Positions 52,776 to 62,347 of a DNA stretch of 64,000 nt are shown one piece after another. Position numbers and translations under genes: made by a program. Positions within the stretch are counted from its first letter, which is position 1. Each line of letters opens with the position of its first letter. The notes beneath the pieces are model-generated. The model searched no databases, had not been told where the DNA came from, and saw only the letters and a program-made list of their open reading frames with translations. The stretch comes from Croceitalea sp947503285 (GTDB lineage: Bacteria > Bacteroidota > Bacteroidia > Flavobacteriales > Flavobacteriaceae), in the NCBI RefSeq assembly GCF_036985505.1, contig NZ_BTGQ01000001.1, positions 372,001 through 436,000 on the forward strand. Direction: 5' to 3'.

Positions 52776-53918
52776 TTAATAGGTAACGTATTCCACAATT
52801 TCCAATCCGTAGCCAACAATACCTACGCGCTTGGTCTGTTCTGAATTTGTTAGTAGCCGGATTTTGGAAATATTAAGGTCATGCAAAATTTGGGCACCTA
52901 CACCAAAATCCTTGGCATCCATATCTATTTTCGGTGCTTTTAGAATACCGTCACGTTGAAGGCCTTTGAGCTCTTTTAGCCTTCCCAAAAGGTTCATGGT
53001 CTCCGGTTCTTGATTGATAAATACGAAAGCTCCTTTATCGGCGGCATTGATAGCCTTGAACATTTCGTTCAATTTACTGTCAGGATTATTGGTCAGTGTA
53101 CCGAGAATATCATTGTTTACCAAGGTGGAGTTAATTCGGGTAAGTACGAGCTCATCTTTTTTCCAATCCCCCTTGGTCAGGGCGATGTGCACCTGGTCGT
53201 TAGTGGTTTGCTTATAGGCACGCAATCGAAACTCGCCAAACCGGGTTTGAATCGTAAAATCCTCTTTTTTCTCGATTAGGCTGTCATGCTCCATGCGATA
53301 CGCAATAAGATCTTCGATGGAGACAATCTTTAGGTCAAACTTTTTAGCGACTTCCACTAATTGTGGTAATCGCGCCATGCTACCATCTTCATTCATGATC
53401 TCGACGATTACTCCAGCCGGTTTAAGTCCGGCCAACCGCGCAAAATCAATAGCAGCTTCGGTATGCCCTGTTCTTCTAAGCACACCACCTTCTTTTGCGA
53501 TCAAGGGAAAAATGTGTCCGGGTCTGGCCAATTCGTGGGGTTTAGTAGCATCATCGGTAAGCGCCACAACCGTTTTCGCCCTATCGGAGGCCGATATGCC
53601 CGTGGTCACCCCATTTCCCCTCAAATCGACTGAGACGGTAAAGGCGGTTTCTAAAGGGTCCGTATTATGTGATACCATTTTATGTAACCCTAGCGCTTCA
53701 CAACGTCCCTCAGTGAGTGGTGCGCAAATTAATCCGCGACCATGGGTAGCCATAAAATTGATGGTTTCAGGCGTAACTAATTCCGCTGCGGCCAAAAAAT
53801 CACCTTCATTCTCCCGATTCTCATCATCAACAACGATAACAACCTTTCCGTTACGAATATCAGCTATAGCTTCTGAAATGGTATTAAGCTTAAATTCAAG
53901 CATAGTATTTTCAGCCAT
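52776..53918 (-). CDS. ribB: 3,4-dihydroxy-2-butanone-4-phosphate synthase with degenerate GTP cyclohydrolase II-like domain
   Basis: About 380 residues from ATG 53918 (MAENTMLEFKLNTIS); a longer reading to 53966 is less likely. The N-terminal domain (about 10-210) is complete: VVVDDENRENEGDF, HGRGLICAPL and HTEAAIDFARLAG, and makes the four-carbon unit of riboflavin from ribulose 5-phosphate. The C-terminal half looks like GTP cyclohydrolase II but lacks the zinc Cys cluster and RxHSEC motif (it reads TRINSTLVNNDILGTLTNN), so cyclohydrolase activity is improbable; ribA would then be elsewhere. Overlaps the LptF/G gene end by 8 bp. Confidence 0.92.
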   Translation of the reverse strand: MAENTMLEFKLNTISEAIADIRNGKVVIVVDDENRENEGDFLAAAELVTPETINFMATHGRGLICAPLTEGRCEALGLHKMVSHNTDPLETAFTVSVDLRGNGVTTGISASDRAKTVVALTDDATKPHELARPGHIFPLIAKEGGVLRRTGHTEAAIDFARLAGLKPAGVIVEIMNEDGSMARLPQLVEVAKKFDLKIVSIEDLIAYRMEHDSLIEKKEDFTIQTRFGEFRLRAYKQTTNDQVHIALTKGDWKKDELVLTRINSTLVNNDILGTLTNNPDSKLNEMFKAINAADKGAFVFINQEPETMNLLGRLKELKGLQRDGILKAPKIDMDAKDFGVGAQILHDLNISKIRLLTNSEQTKRVGIVGYGLEIVEYVTY

Positions 53919-55392
53919 TGGATGTTTTTTCTTTTTTCTTTTTGAATACCTTGGTAATCTTATCAAAAACGTTGGCGAAGCTCATTAATCCCCTATCCGC
54001 CGTGGCCCTTTTTGTCAATGAGATACCCAAGGGAAGCATGATCAGCGTAGACAGCCAAGCTCCAAAAATGGGATGAATGGCACCTTTTTTTGCTGAGTTA
54101 TCCGCAAAGACACCAATAAAATAGTAGGTCAAAAATAAAACAATGGCAATAACCATTGGTAGCCCCAAACCACCTTTTCGAATGATGGCACCCAACGGGG
54201 CACCCACGAAAAACAAAATAATACAAGAAAAGGCCAGTGCAAACTTTTTATGCAAAGAAAGAATATGGCGATTATAGTTCTCGTAGCGTTTGTTCAGTTC
54301 AAGCTTTTTGCCGGTAACGGTATTTAAGATATTGCTGACATTGTTTTTTGCATTTTCAAAGAGTTGCGCCCTTTGCCATTTTGGAAGCAATGTTACGATG
54401 TCACTTTTATCGAATGTAGAGTCTATCTTGGTCGTTGTCGTTTGTTTTAACTTTTGAACCTGAGCGGCTTTGGTGGTATCTTTAAAAGGGAACGCACCCA
54501 TACGCGCCGAAATGTTTTTTGAGAATGCCCGAACCTGTTTTAGGTTATTCAATTTCAAGGAGTCGATATCCTTATTCAATCGAACGACATTCTTCATTTT
54601 ATCGGTGGTAATATCCGATTCTTTTTCAATGTCTTGGTCGTTTAAGGATGAGATATCGATATTTTTAATGTACACCTCAAACTGTGCTTTACTGAACGGA
54701 TGCTTTTTTTTATCCGTGGCAGATTTTGGTTGCATTTCTTGATAGTAATTGCCATCGTTCAATACAAGTTGAATAATATCTGACGATTCTTCACTTACAA
54801 GCTCCCCTTTCTTGGCCTTGATTACCGTTGTGTTCGTTTTCGTCCTTGATTTTTGATGAATGATAACATCATCAAGAAAACGATCTTTTTCCCCTGATTT
54901 TTTCGACACCTTAATATTCATATCGGTACCTTCGATATCACTGAAAACCCCTTCTACAATAACGGCAGCTGGTTTCACTTTGGCAATATTTCTGCGCATG
55001 TTGAAGATTTTCTGCTCAGAACGTGGAATGACATTATTGGCAAAAAAGAAGGTTACCCCACCCAATAGTATGACAAAAATGATTAAACTGCGCATCGCCC
55101 TTTGTAAGGAAACCCCAGAGGCCTTCATGGCCGCGAACTCATAGTTTTCGGCAAATGAGCCAAAAGTTAAGATGGATGATAGTAATACGGTCAAGGGAAG
55201 TACCTTTTCGGTAAGATTGGGCATGAGGTAAAATAAAAACTTACCGATGATGATGATATCAAGGTCACGACCGGCCAAATCATCAATAAAAAGCCAGACC
55301 GTTTGAAAAATAAAGATTACCATCAATATTACAAACGAACTGAAAAAATTATAAAGAAAACGCGTTAAAATATAGCGGTCAAGTAACTTCAA
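53911..55392 (-). CDS. LptF/LptG-family permease
   Basis: 493 residues: YjgP/YjgQ fold with three helices at the N-terminus (IYLTRFLYNFFSSFVILMVIFIFQ), a large periplasmic beta-jellyroll (about 130-370) and three helices at the end (FALAFSCIILFFVGAPLGAIIRKGGLG). Moves lipopolysaccharide out of the inner membrane with LptB and the other half-permease. LptF or LptG cannot be told apart from this alone. The conserved neighbours lolA and ftsK precede it (5 bp after lolA stop). The tail carries a Lys-rich stretch KVFKKKKEKTSNG. Confidence 0.9.
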   Translation of the reverse strand: MKLLDRYILTRFLYNFFSSFVILMVIFIFQTVWLFIDDLAGRDLDIIIIGKFLFYLMPNLTEKVLPLTVLLSSILTFGSFAENYEFAAMKASGVSLQRAMRSLIIFVILLGGVTFFFANNVIPRSEQKIFNMRRNIAKVKPAAVIVEGVFSDIEGTDMNIKVSKKSGEKDRFLDDVIIHQKSRTKTNTTVIKAKKGELVSEESSDIIQLVLNDGNYYQEMQPKSATDKKKHPFSKAQFEVYIKNIDISSLNDQDIEKESDITTDKMKNVVRLNKDIDSLKLNNLKQVRAFSKNISARMGAFPFKDTTKAAQVQKLKQTTTTKIDSTFDKSDIVTLLPKWQRAQLFENAKNNVSNILNTVTGKKLELNKRYENYNRHILSLHKKFALAFSCIILFFVGAPLGAIIRKGGLGLPMVIAIVLFLTYYFIGVFADNSAKKGAIHPIFGAWLSTLIMLPLGISLTKRATADRGLMSFANVFDKITKVFKKKKEKTSNG

Positions 55393-55396
55393 GACG

Positions 55397-56044
55397 TTAA
55401 TTTCTTATGATATAATAGCCGTCATTTTTATATTTAGCCTCATCAAAAGTAAACAAGCTTTTTGACAGGGACTGATTGGTTTTGAAAGAATTAACGGTAA
55501 TCGTCGTCTTCGTACCGTTCATGCCCGTCTCAATCAATCGCTGTATGTGTTTGGTTTCGGCATCGATACCCAATAGAATCTCTTTGATTTCAGAATTGGT
55601 ATCGATGGGTGTTAATTTTACAAACTGTATTTTTCTGCCTTGAACATTTTGAAGAATATCCCAAGCATAAGTGTGGCCTTCTCGATAAAAAGTCAACATT
55701 TTTGAAGGGGTAACCGTATTTTCACCTTCGGTGGGTTCTTCAATGGTCACTTCTTCGTTATCAGGAACGATGGTATAGACCTTAGAACCATCAAACAACT
55801 GTTTCGCCCCAAACAAATCGACTAAGTACTTATCACCGGCCAGATTCGCCTTGCCTTGTGTTTCACTTTTGGTGTTCGCCTCGGTATTTTCAAGGGTATA
55901 TCGAAATTCGATTTGAATATTGTCATAACCAACAACCTTATTGTATACCTCATCAAGTAGGGCCTTCGCTTTTTGTGAGTTTTGCCCCCTAGCGGTAAGG
56001 CCAAAACCAATTAGTGCAATTAGGAATAGTGTTTTTTTAAACAT
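55397..56044 (-). CDS. LolA-like outer membrane lipoprotein carrier
   Basis: 215 residues; signal peptide ends at ARGQ. LolA half-barrel strands: NIQIEFRYTLEN, KYLVDLFGAKQLFDGSKVYTIVPDNEEV (the DGxxxWxY-like turn), LTPIDTNSEIKEILLGID. In the periplasm such proteins carry lipoproteins from the LolCDE transporter to the outer membrane, though Bacteroidota LolA-like proteins may differ. It sits between ftsK (10 bp upstream) and the LptF/G gene (4 bp downstream) in a conserved envelope block. Confidence 0.88.
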   Translation of the reverse strand: MFKKTLFLIALIGFGLTARGQNSQKAKALLDEVYNKVVGYDNIQIEFRYTLENTEANTKSETQGKANLAGDKYLVDLFGAKQLFDGSKVYTIVPDNEEVTIEEPTEGENTVTPSKMLTFYREGHTYAWDILQNVQGRKIQFVKLTPIDTNSEIKEILLGIDAETKHIQRLIETGMNGTKTTITVNSFKTNQSLSKSLFTFDEAKYKNDGYYIIRN

Positions 56045-56054
56045 GATCTCGTTT

Positions 56055-58418
56055 TTATTTTGTCTCGTTTTGTAATAATTGTTCTAGGGCAAATATATCA
56101 GGAACCAGTACCTGTCTTGCTTTGCTTCCTTCAAAGGGGCCGACAATGCCGGCAGCTTCCAATTGATCTATGATGCGTCCGGCCCTGTTGTATCCCAATT
56201 TTAACTTTCGTTGGATCAGCGATGCGGAACCCTGCTGTGCAATAACAATGACTTCTGCAGCTTCCCTGAACATTTTATCCCTATCGGCGATATCATAATC
56301 AAGACCCGTGCCAGAATCTTCCCCTACGTACTCGGGTAGTTCATGGGCACTGGGGTAGGCCCTTTGAGAACCAATATACTCAGTGATCTTGGCTACTTCA
56401 GGAGTATCGACAAAGGCACACTGTATACGTGTCACATCGTTGCCTTGGGTGTACAACATGTCACCCCTACCGATAAGTTGATCAGCGCCTTGGGCATCTA
56501 AAATGGTGCGGGAATCGATTTTTGAGGTAACCCTGAAGGCGATACGTGCAGGAAAGTTTGCCTTGATAATACCGGTAATTACATTTACAGAGGGTCTTTG
56601 CGTTGCAATGATCAAATGGATGCCGATTGCCCTTGCCAACTGGGCCAATCGTGCAATAGGGGTTTCTACCTCTTTGCCAGCGGTCATGATCAAATCGGCA
56701 AATTCGTCAACCACTAAAATGATGTACGGCAGAAATTTATGTCCGTCATTGGGGTTCAATTTACGGGCCTTGAATTTGGTGTTGTATTCTTTGATATTTC
56801 GCACTAATGCCAACTTCAACAGTTCATAACGATGATCCATTTCGATACATAGGGAATTCAGCGTATTGATGACCTTGGTGTTATCTGTAATGATGGCTTC
56901 TTCAGAATCAGGAAGTTTGGCCAAATAATGACGCTCGATTTTATTGAAAAGCGTCAATTCCACCTTCTTTGGGTCGACCAATACAAATTTGATTTCCGCA
57001 GGATGTTTTTTATAAAGTAGTGAGGTAATGACGGCATTGAGGCCAACGGATTTCCCCTGACCTGTGGCACCGGCCATCAAAAGGTGTGGCATTTTGGCGA
57101 GGTCAACGACAAAAGTCTCATTGCTAATGGTCTTGCCAAAGGCAATAGGCAATTGCATTTCCGCATTTTGAAACTTTTTCGAGGCAATGACCGAACGCAT
57201 TGAAACAATGGTCGCATTTTTGTTCGGCACTTCAATACCAATGGTTCCCTTGCCCGGTATGGGGGCAATGATTCGAATACCCAATGCCGCTAGAGAGAGC
57301 GCAATGTCGTCTTCTAAGTTCTTGATTTTTGAGATTCGTATTCCCGCTTCCGGAACTATTTCATATAGGGTTACGGTGGGGCCAATAGTAGCCTTTATCT
57401 GTGCAATACCTATTTTATAGTTCTTTAGGGTATTGACGATCCTATTCTTGTTTTCCTCAAGTTCTTCCTGGTTAATGGTGATTCCACCGGTGACACCATG
57501 TTGATCCAATAAATCCAAGGTTGGAAAGCGATAACTCCCCAGTTCCAATCTAGGGTCAAATTCCCCAAAATCCCTTACCAGTTCTTCAGCTTTGATATCC
57601 TTTTCCTCTTTTTCTTCTGCTACCTTACTGACCTCAAGGTCAATTGCAGGCTCTTCTTCAGGAAGGTTCACATCAAGTCCGGCCTCATTTTGTAGCGGGG
57701 GAATATCCTTTTTGTGGGTATAGGTGTCAATTTTAACTTCGGGTTCCGGTTGCAGGATCACTTCGGTATCCATATCCGGTTCAATCCCTTTGTTTGAGGT
57801 CGTAGCTGTCTGAAATTCTTTCGAAAGGGTACTCTTTTTTTCCCTAAAATAGTTTCCTATGGCTTCAGGTGAAAAATTGAAAAGGCGGACTAAAATGACG
57901 ATTAGGGCAAATAACAGTATCAAGAATATTCCGATAGCCCCAACATAGTCACGTAAAAAATCATTTAGCTCATAGCCTATCAAACCTCCCAACAAGGGTT
58001 GTTCCATGGCTAGGAAACCCAAAGTGGTAGAAACCCAAATAACGGACACCATACCCCAAATCCATTTGCCCCATAGCTGTTTTCCATCCAAGCCGAGAAA
58101 AAGGTAAAGTCCGGTAATTGCCAATAGCACAGGAAACACAAAAGAGGCCAATCCGAAACCTTGGTACATGAAAAAATGACTGACCGCGGCCCCAAACTTG
58201 TTCAATAAATTAGATGCCTCCGCATTTCTATCCCCGAATTCGGTTAGAAGGCTTTGGTCTTCTTGCCAAGTGAAATAGTATGAAATAAACGAAAAGAAAA
58301 GCGCAATACTAATAACAATCAATAAGCTACCGAGAATCACCTGGTTTTTCTTCGATAGCTGAAAAGACGTACGCTTTTTAGTGGTTGTAGGTTTTGACTT
58401 TCTTCGTTTCTTCGCCAT
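56055..58418 (-). CDS. ftsK: DNA translocase FtsK/SpoIIIE
   Basis: 787 residues: basic N-terminus (KKRRKSKPTTTKKRTS), four membrane helices (about 28-175), an acidic Glu-rich linker (about 210-300), alpha/beta motor with Walker A GATGQGKSVGLN (about 452) and Walker B ILVVDEFADLI, and the gamma winged helix at the end (LGYNRAGRIIDQLEAAGIVGPFEGSKARQVLV) that reads directional DNA sequences. Pumps chromosome DNA through the closing septum and activates dimer resolution. The short linker is normal for Bacteroidota. Confidence 0.97.
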   Translation of the reverse strand: MAKKRRKSKPTTTKKRTSFQLSKKNQVILGSLLIVISIALFFSFISYYFTWQEDQSLLTEFGDRNAEASNLLNKFGAAVSHFFMYQGFGLASFVFPVLLAITGLYLFLGLDGKQLWGKWIWGMVSVIWVSTTLGFLAMEQPLLGGLIGYELNDFLRDYVGAIGIFLILLFALIVILVRLFNFSPEAIGNYFREKKSTLSKEFQTATTSNKGIEPDMDTEVILQPEPEVKIDTYTHKKDIPPLQNEAGLDVNLPEEEPAIDLEVSKVAEEKEEKDIKAEELVRDFGEFDPRLELGSYRFPTLDLLDQHGVTGGITINQEELEENKNRIVNTLKNYKIGIAQIKATIGPTVTLYEIVPEAGIRISKIKNLEDDIALSLAALGIRIIAPIPGKGTIGIEVPNKNATIVSMRSVIASKKFQNAEMQLPIAFGKTISNETFVVDLAKMPHLLMAGATGQGKSVGLNAVITSLLYKKHPAEIKFVLVDPKKVELTLFNKIERHYLAKLPDSEEAIITDNTKVINTLNSLCIEMDHRYELLKLALVRNIKEYNTKFKARKLNPNDGHKFLPYIILVVDEFADLIMTAGKEVETPIARLAQLARAIGIHLIIATQRPSVNVITGIIKANFPARIAFRVTSKIDSRTILDAQGADQLIGRGDMLYTQGNDVTRIQCAFVDTPEVAKITEYIGSQRAYPSAHELPEYVGEDSGTGLDYDIADRDKMFREAAEVIVIAQQGSASLIQRKLKLGYNRAGRIIDQLEAAGIVGPFEGSKARQVLVPDIFALEQLLQNETK

Positions 58419-58479
58419 GTAACGATGGGATAAGGGGCTAATTTACAAATTTACAATGCTAATGTACGGTTGTGGCTTG

Positions 58480-58845
58480 CTAAATGATTTTGGGAATATA
58501 GATCAAGAGCCCTGCGATAGTTGCCATGATGGATACGATCATTACGGCACCGGCGGAAATGTCTTTTATGAAGCCGATTTTTTCATCAAATTCAGGATGT
58601 ACGAAATCAGCGGTTTTTTCAACCGCTGTATTGAGACCTTCGATACCCATGACCAGGCCAATCGCCAAACATTGCAAGATCCACTCCGTGGTCGATAAGC
58701 CAAAGTAACACCCTAGGGCGGTCATCACTACTGCGATCACAAATTGGATTTTAATACTGGCCTCTGTACGAATAAGAAGAAAAAGACCTTTAAAAGCAAA
58801 GCCTACACTTTTGATCCTGTTTACGAGAAAAGACTCCTTAGGCAT
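58480..58845 (-). CDS. dgkA: diacylglycerol kinase
   Basis: 121 residues, three membrane helices. The hallmark EGLNTAVEKTADFVHPEF (consensus ExxNTAIExxVD) holds the catalytic and ATP-binding residues. Phosphorylates diacylglycerol, or undecaprenol in some bacteria, at the inner membrane; which substrate cannot be read. Its start overlaps the stop of tpx by 8 bp, so the two are cotranscribed. Start ATG 58845 gives MPKESFLVNRIKSVGFA. Confidence 0.95.
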   Translation of the reverse strand: MPKESFLVNRIKSVGFAFKGLFLLIRTEASIKIQFVIAVVMTALGCYFGLSTTEWILQCLAIGLVMGIEGLNTAVEKTADFVHPEFDEKIGFIKDISAGAVMIVSIMATIAGLLIYIPKII

Positions 58846-59344
58846 TCATCAACGCTTCAAGTGCGGCTTTGTAATTGGGTTCATCAGCAGTTTCCTTAAC
58901 CTGTTCCGTATAGCACACCTTGCCCTCGCCATTCAAGACCACAATGCATCGAGAGTGAAGGCCGGTAAAACCCCCGGTAGCGAATTCAAGACCATAGGCC
59001 TTACCAAATTCCCCAGTTTTAAAGTCAGACAACATTTCAACGTTCTCAATGCCCTCGGCACCACAAAAGCGTTGTTGTGCAAAAGGTAAATCCCTAGAAA
59101 TGCAAAGTACTTTTGCATCTTCTAACTTAGCTGCTTCTTCGTTGAACTGGCGAACTGATTTCGCGCAAGTGCCCGTATCAACACTCGGAAAAATATTCAT
59201 GACCACTTTATGTCCGCTATAATCTGACAGACCGACCTCGGAAAGGTCTACTTTGGTCAATTTGAAATTTGGTGCTTTTGTTGCTATTTCCGGTAATTCC
59301 CCTACAGTTGTAACAGGGGTTCCACCCAAGGTTATTGATGCCAT
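58838..59344 (-). CDS. tpx: thiol peroxidase (atypical 2-Cys peroxiredoxin)
   Basis: 168 residues, normal for Tpx. Peroxidatic Cys60 in FPSVDTGTCAKS and resolving Cys94 in LPFAQQRFCGAEG; the conserved GGFTGLHSRCIVVL region follows. Reduces hydrogen peroxide and lipid hydroperoxides using thioredoxin. Precedes dgkA with an 8-bp overlap. Start ATG 59344 gives MASITLGGTPVTT, the usual Tpx opening. Confidence 0.96.
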   Translation of the reverse strand: MASITLGGTPVTTVGELPEIATKAPNFKLTKVDLSEVGLSDYSGHKVVMNIFPSVDTGTCAKSVRQFNEEAAKLEDAKVLCISRDLPFAQQRFCGAEGIENVEMLSDFKTGEFGKAYGLEFATGGFTGLHSRCIVVLNGEGKVCYTEQVKETADEPNYKAALEALMNA

Positions 59345-59415
59345 GTCCGTTGTTTTTTAATTTGCCGTGAAGTTATGAAACCCAACTTCGAAAACCAATA
59401 GGTTCCCTTAAAATT

Positions 59416-60906
59416 TCAAGCTTTTACAGTTGTTGTCAACCGCTTTATCTTGATTTTAAAAGCAGCGAACAACATCGTCATTATTGGACTTAACCAGCTG
59501 AAAATGGCATAGATGAAGTATTCACCTACGGCAACCCCAAGTACACTACTATGATAGGCCCCACAGGTATTCCATGGTACAAGTACGGAAGTGACCGTAC
59601 CGGTATCCTCCAATGTCCTACTCAGGTTTTCTGGCGCTAAACCCCGTTCTTCATAAGCTTTTGAAAACATTTTTCCGGGTACCACCAAAGCGAGGTATTG
59701 GTCTGAGGCAGTGCCATTCAACACAATACAGCTCAATCCGGTACTTGCAAAAAGGCCAGTGTCTGAAGTGACCATATTTAGCAGCGATTTCGTAATACGG
59801 GCCAACGCGCCGATGCCATCCATGATACCACCAAAGACCATCGCACAGACAATCAGCCAGATAGTACCCAACATGCCGGCCATTCCACCAGAGGAAAATA
59901 AATCGTTCAGCGCAGGATTGCTGGTTTCAATGGCCGTATCTACGGTAATCGCATTGAGTATGCCTTTATAGCTTGATTCAAAATCGAGCGTGTTGCCGCC
60001 TCCCAGATTGGTAATAATATCCGGTTGAAAAATCAGTGCAAATACGCTACCCAATAACGTACCAATTAGTAAAGCAAGTAATGGGGGGGCCTTTTTTACA
60101 ATCATAAAGATCACTGCCGCCGGCACTAAAAAGAGCCATCCGTTGATATTAAAGGTAGCTTCTATCGTATTCAGGATCGTGTCAGTATCCGCAACGCCCG
60201 AAGTATCAATCGTAAAACCAAGAATGATAAAAACAATCAAGGTTATACTTATGGTGGGCACGGTGGTCAAGGTCATGTACCTAATATGGGAGAAAAGCTC
60301 ACCACCGGCCATTGCGGGAGCTAAATTGGTGGTATCGCTCAGTGGTGAAAGTTTATCGCCAAAATAGGCACCAGAAAGTACCGCTCCCGCGGTCATTCCT
60401 AAAGAAATACCCAAAGCCTCACCAATTCCAACAAGTGCAATGCCAACTGTGGCCGCCGTGGTCCAACTACTGCCCGTAGCTATCGATATGATGGCACAGA
60501 TGATGACACAGGCCGCTAAAAATATGGTGGGATTTAAAATTTGCAGCCCATAGTAAATCATCGCAGGAATGATACCACTGACCAGCCAACTACCCGATAA
60601 TGCCCCGACCATTAGTAAAATCAACAAAGCGCCGGTCGTTGAGCGTACATTCTCACTGACCTCGGCAATCATTTGTTTGTACGAAACCTTATTGAAGAAA
60701 CCTACAATGGCCGCAACGGCACCCCCCATCAAAAGAATGAACTGATTAGACCCGCTTAAGGCGTCGTCACCAAAAACGTAGACATTGTAAGCCAGCATAG
60801 CTACTAAAACGAACACGGGAATCAGGGCTTCCCAAATATTCAATTCTTTGTTGTCTATAATTTGCTCGTTTTCGCGGTATTTTGCTTTATTTGGTTTGTC
60901 AGACAT
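59416..60906 (-). CDS. nhaC: NhaC-family Na+/H+ antiporter
   Basis: 496 residues with about 11-12 membrane helices. Family motifs: SSWTTAATVGIALVGIGEALG, GAYFGDKLSPLSDTTNLAP (the conserved Asp region of NhaC) and DTGTVTSVLVPWNTCGAYHSSVLG. Exchanges sodium for protons across the inner membrane; some relatives swap malate/lactate or arginine/ornithine, so the ion specificity is inferred. Own spacers of about 70 bp on both sides; likely monocistronic. Confidence 0.92.
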   Translation of the reverse strand: MSDKPNKAKYRENEQIIDNKELNIWEALIPVFVLVAMLAYNVYVFGDDALSGSNQFILLMGGAVAAIVGFFNKVSYKQMIAEVSENVRSTTGALLILLMVGALSGSWLVSGIIPAMIYYGLQILNPTIFLAACVIICAIISIATGSSWTTAATVGIALVGIGEALGISLGMTAGAVLSGAYFGDKLSPLSDTTNLAPAMAGGELFSHIRYMTLTTVPTISITLIVFIILGFTIDTSGVADTDTILNTIEATFNINGWLFLVPAAVIFMIVKKAPPLLALLIGTLLGSVFALIFQPDIITNLGGGNTLDFESSYKGILNAITVDTAIETSNPALNDLFSSGGMAGMLGTIWLIVCAMVFGGIMDGIGALARITKSLLNMVTSDTGLFASTGLSCIVLNGTASDQYLALVVPGKMFSKAYEERGLAPENLSRTLEDTGTVTSVLVPWNTCGAYHSSVLGVAVGEYFIYAIFSWLSPIMTMLFAAFKIKIKRLTTTVKA

Positions 60907-60972
60907 CCATCTTGGGTTTGGTTCAGGTAATATTACGATTTTGACCTTTGTTCTCCAAACCTGATGTTTTGA

Positions 60973-62196
60973 CTACGATACGAAAACAGCATCATTTTTG
61001 AGGATACCCAGTTTTTCCATACATCTTTTCATGGTCAAATAGGTCTTATGGATGTCATTGTCCAAACCTATTGAAAAACGTATCAACCCATCGGAAAGCC
61101 CCATTTCTTTTTGTTCCCCTTCTGGAATTTCAGAAGAAGTCGAAGTGCCCGGGGCACTAAATAGGGTTTTGTAAAAGCCAAGGCTTACTGCCAGATACCC
61201 AAGATTTTCTTTTTGCATTATTTCCATAAGGGCATTTGCTTTGTCCAAACTGCCAACATCCAAGGTCATGAGGCCCCCAAAGCCATATTCTGAGGTCATT
61301 TGCTTTTTGAAGCACTCGTGTCCGGAATGTGATTTAAGACCCGGATAGACGGTCTTCAAACCATCTTTTTCAAACTGGGTGGCAAGATATAAGGTATTTT
61401 CACTATGTTTTTTTATTCTAATATGAAGTGTCCTCAAGTTTTTTAAAATGGAGGCGGCCCGAAGACTATCCAAAGTACTGCCAAAAAGCATTGCAGCTCC
61501 ATTATTGACATCTTTAAGGGATAGACAAAAGTCAGAAGAAGCACATACTGCGCCCGCCACACAATCGCTCGTGCCGTTAATAAACTTGGTTAGGCTATGG
61601 ATGACGATATCGGCCCCTAATTTGGCGGCACTGATGCTTAATGGGGAAAACGTATTATCGACCACTAACGGAATGTTGTGTTTTTTGGCGATTTTTGATA
61701 GCAATGGTAGATCGGCAACTTCAAGTAAAGGATTGCTAACGGCCTCGCAATAGATCATTTTGGTTTTTGGGGTAATACTTTTCTCGATCAATTCAAGATT
61801 CGTAATATCTAAAAACGACGTTTTGATGTTGAATTTCTTTATAAAGTTTTTCATAAAGGCATAAGTGCCGCCATATATTGTTCGACTGCTAATGATATGA
61901 TCGCCCGTATCACAAAGTTGCATGACCACAGAACTTATAGCCCCCATACCACTAGCATAGACATTGGCACTCTCAGTACCTTCTAGGGCGGCCATGGCCT
62001 CACCTAAATACAGGTTCGAAGGTGACGAATGCCGGCTATAAAGATAACAGCCCTCGGTATTGCCTTCAAAAGTGTCAAACATGGTTTTGGCCGATAAGAA
62101 GGTGTAGGTAGAAGAATCGGAAATAGAGGGATTGACTCCCCCAAATTCACCAAAATATTGCAGGTCTTGAATTTTATCAGCGGATTTATGCTCCAT
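60973..62196 (-). CDS. Cys/Met metabolism PLP-dependent enzyme
   Basis: About 407 residues from ATG 62196 (MEHKSADKIQDLQYFG); the longer reading to 62244 adds an unlikely hydrophobic tail. Fold-type I enzyme of the cystathionine gamma-synthase/methionine gamma-lyase family: YSRHSSPSNLYLGEAMAALEG, ASGMGAISSVVMQL, VVDNTFSPLSISAAKLGADIVIHSLTKFINGTSD with the PLP lysine in SLTKF. Which reaction (methionine gamma-lyase, cystathionine lyase or aldolase-like) is not resolved. Divergent from an Lrp-type regulator at 62348, which most likely controls it. Confidence 0.9.
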   Translation of the reverse strand: MEHKSADKIQDLQYFGEFGGVNPSISDSSTYTFLSAKTMFDTFEGNTEGCYLYSRHSSPSNLYLGEAMAALEGTESANVYASGMGAISSVVMQLCDTGDHIISSRTIYGGTYAFMKNFIKKFNIKTSFLDITNLELIEKSITPKTKMIYCEAVSNPLLEVADLPLLSKIAKKHNIPLVVDNTFSPLSISAAKLGADIVIHSLTKFINGTSDCVAGAVCASSDFCLSLKDVNNGAAMLFGSTLDSLRAASILKNLRTLHIRIKKHSENTLYLATQFEKDGLKTVYPGLKSHSGHECFKKQMTSEYGFGGLMTLDVGSLDKANALMEIMQKENLGYLAVSLGFYKTLFSAPGTSTSSEIPEGEQKEMGLSDGLIRFSIGLDNDIHKTYLTMKRCMEKLGILKNDAVFVS

Positions 62197-62347
62197 GAGT
62201 TTGAAATTTATGGTAAAAATAGCATGGTATAGAGTTAAAATCAATACAAATGGATAGATATAGTATTTAAAACCATAAATAGTTTAAATAGATGAATTTA
62301 ATTCTAATATCTTCTTATTTTTGCAGAAATCCTGAATTTGTTTCGCC

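Noticed and set aside
52726..52777. AAACACTTT / AAAGTGTTT inverted repeat between the sigma partner gene and ribB as a terminator
   Set aside because: Arms of only 9 AT-rich bp with a 34-nt loop are too weak to call.
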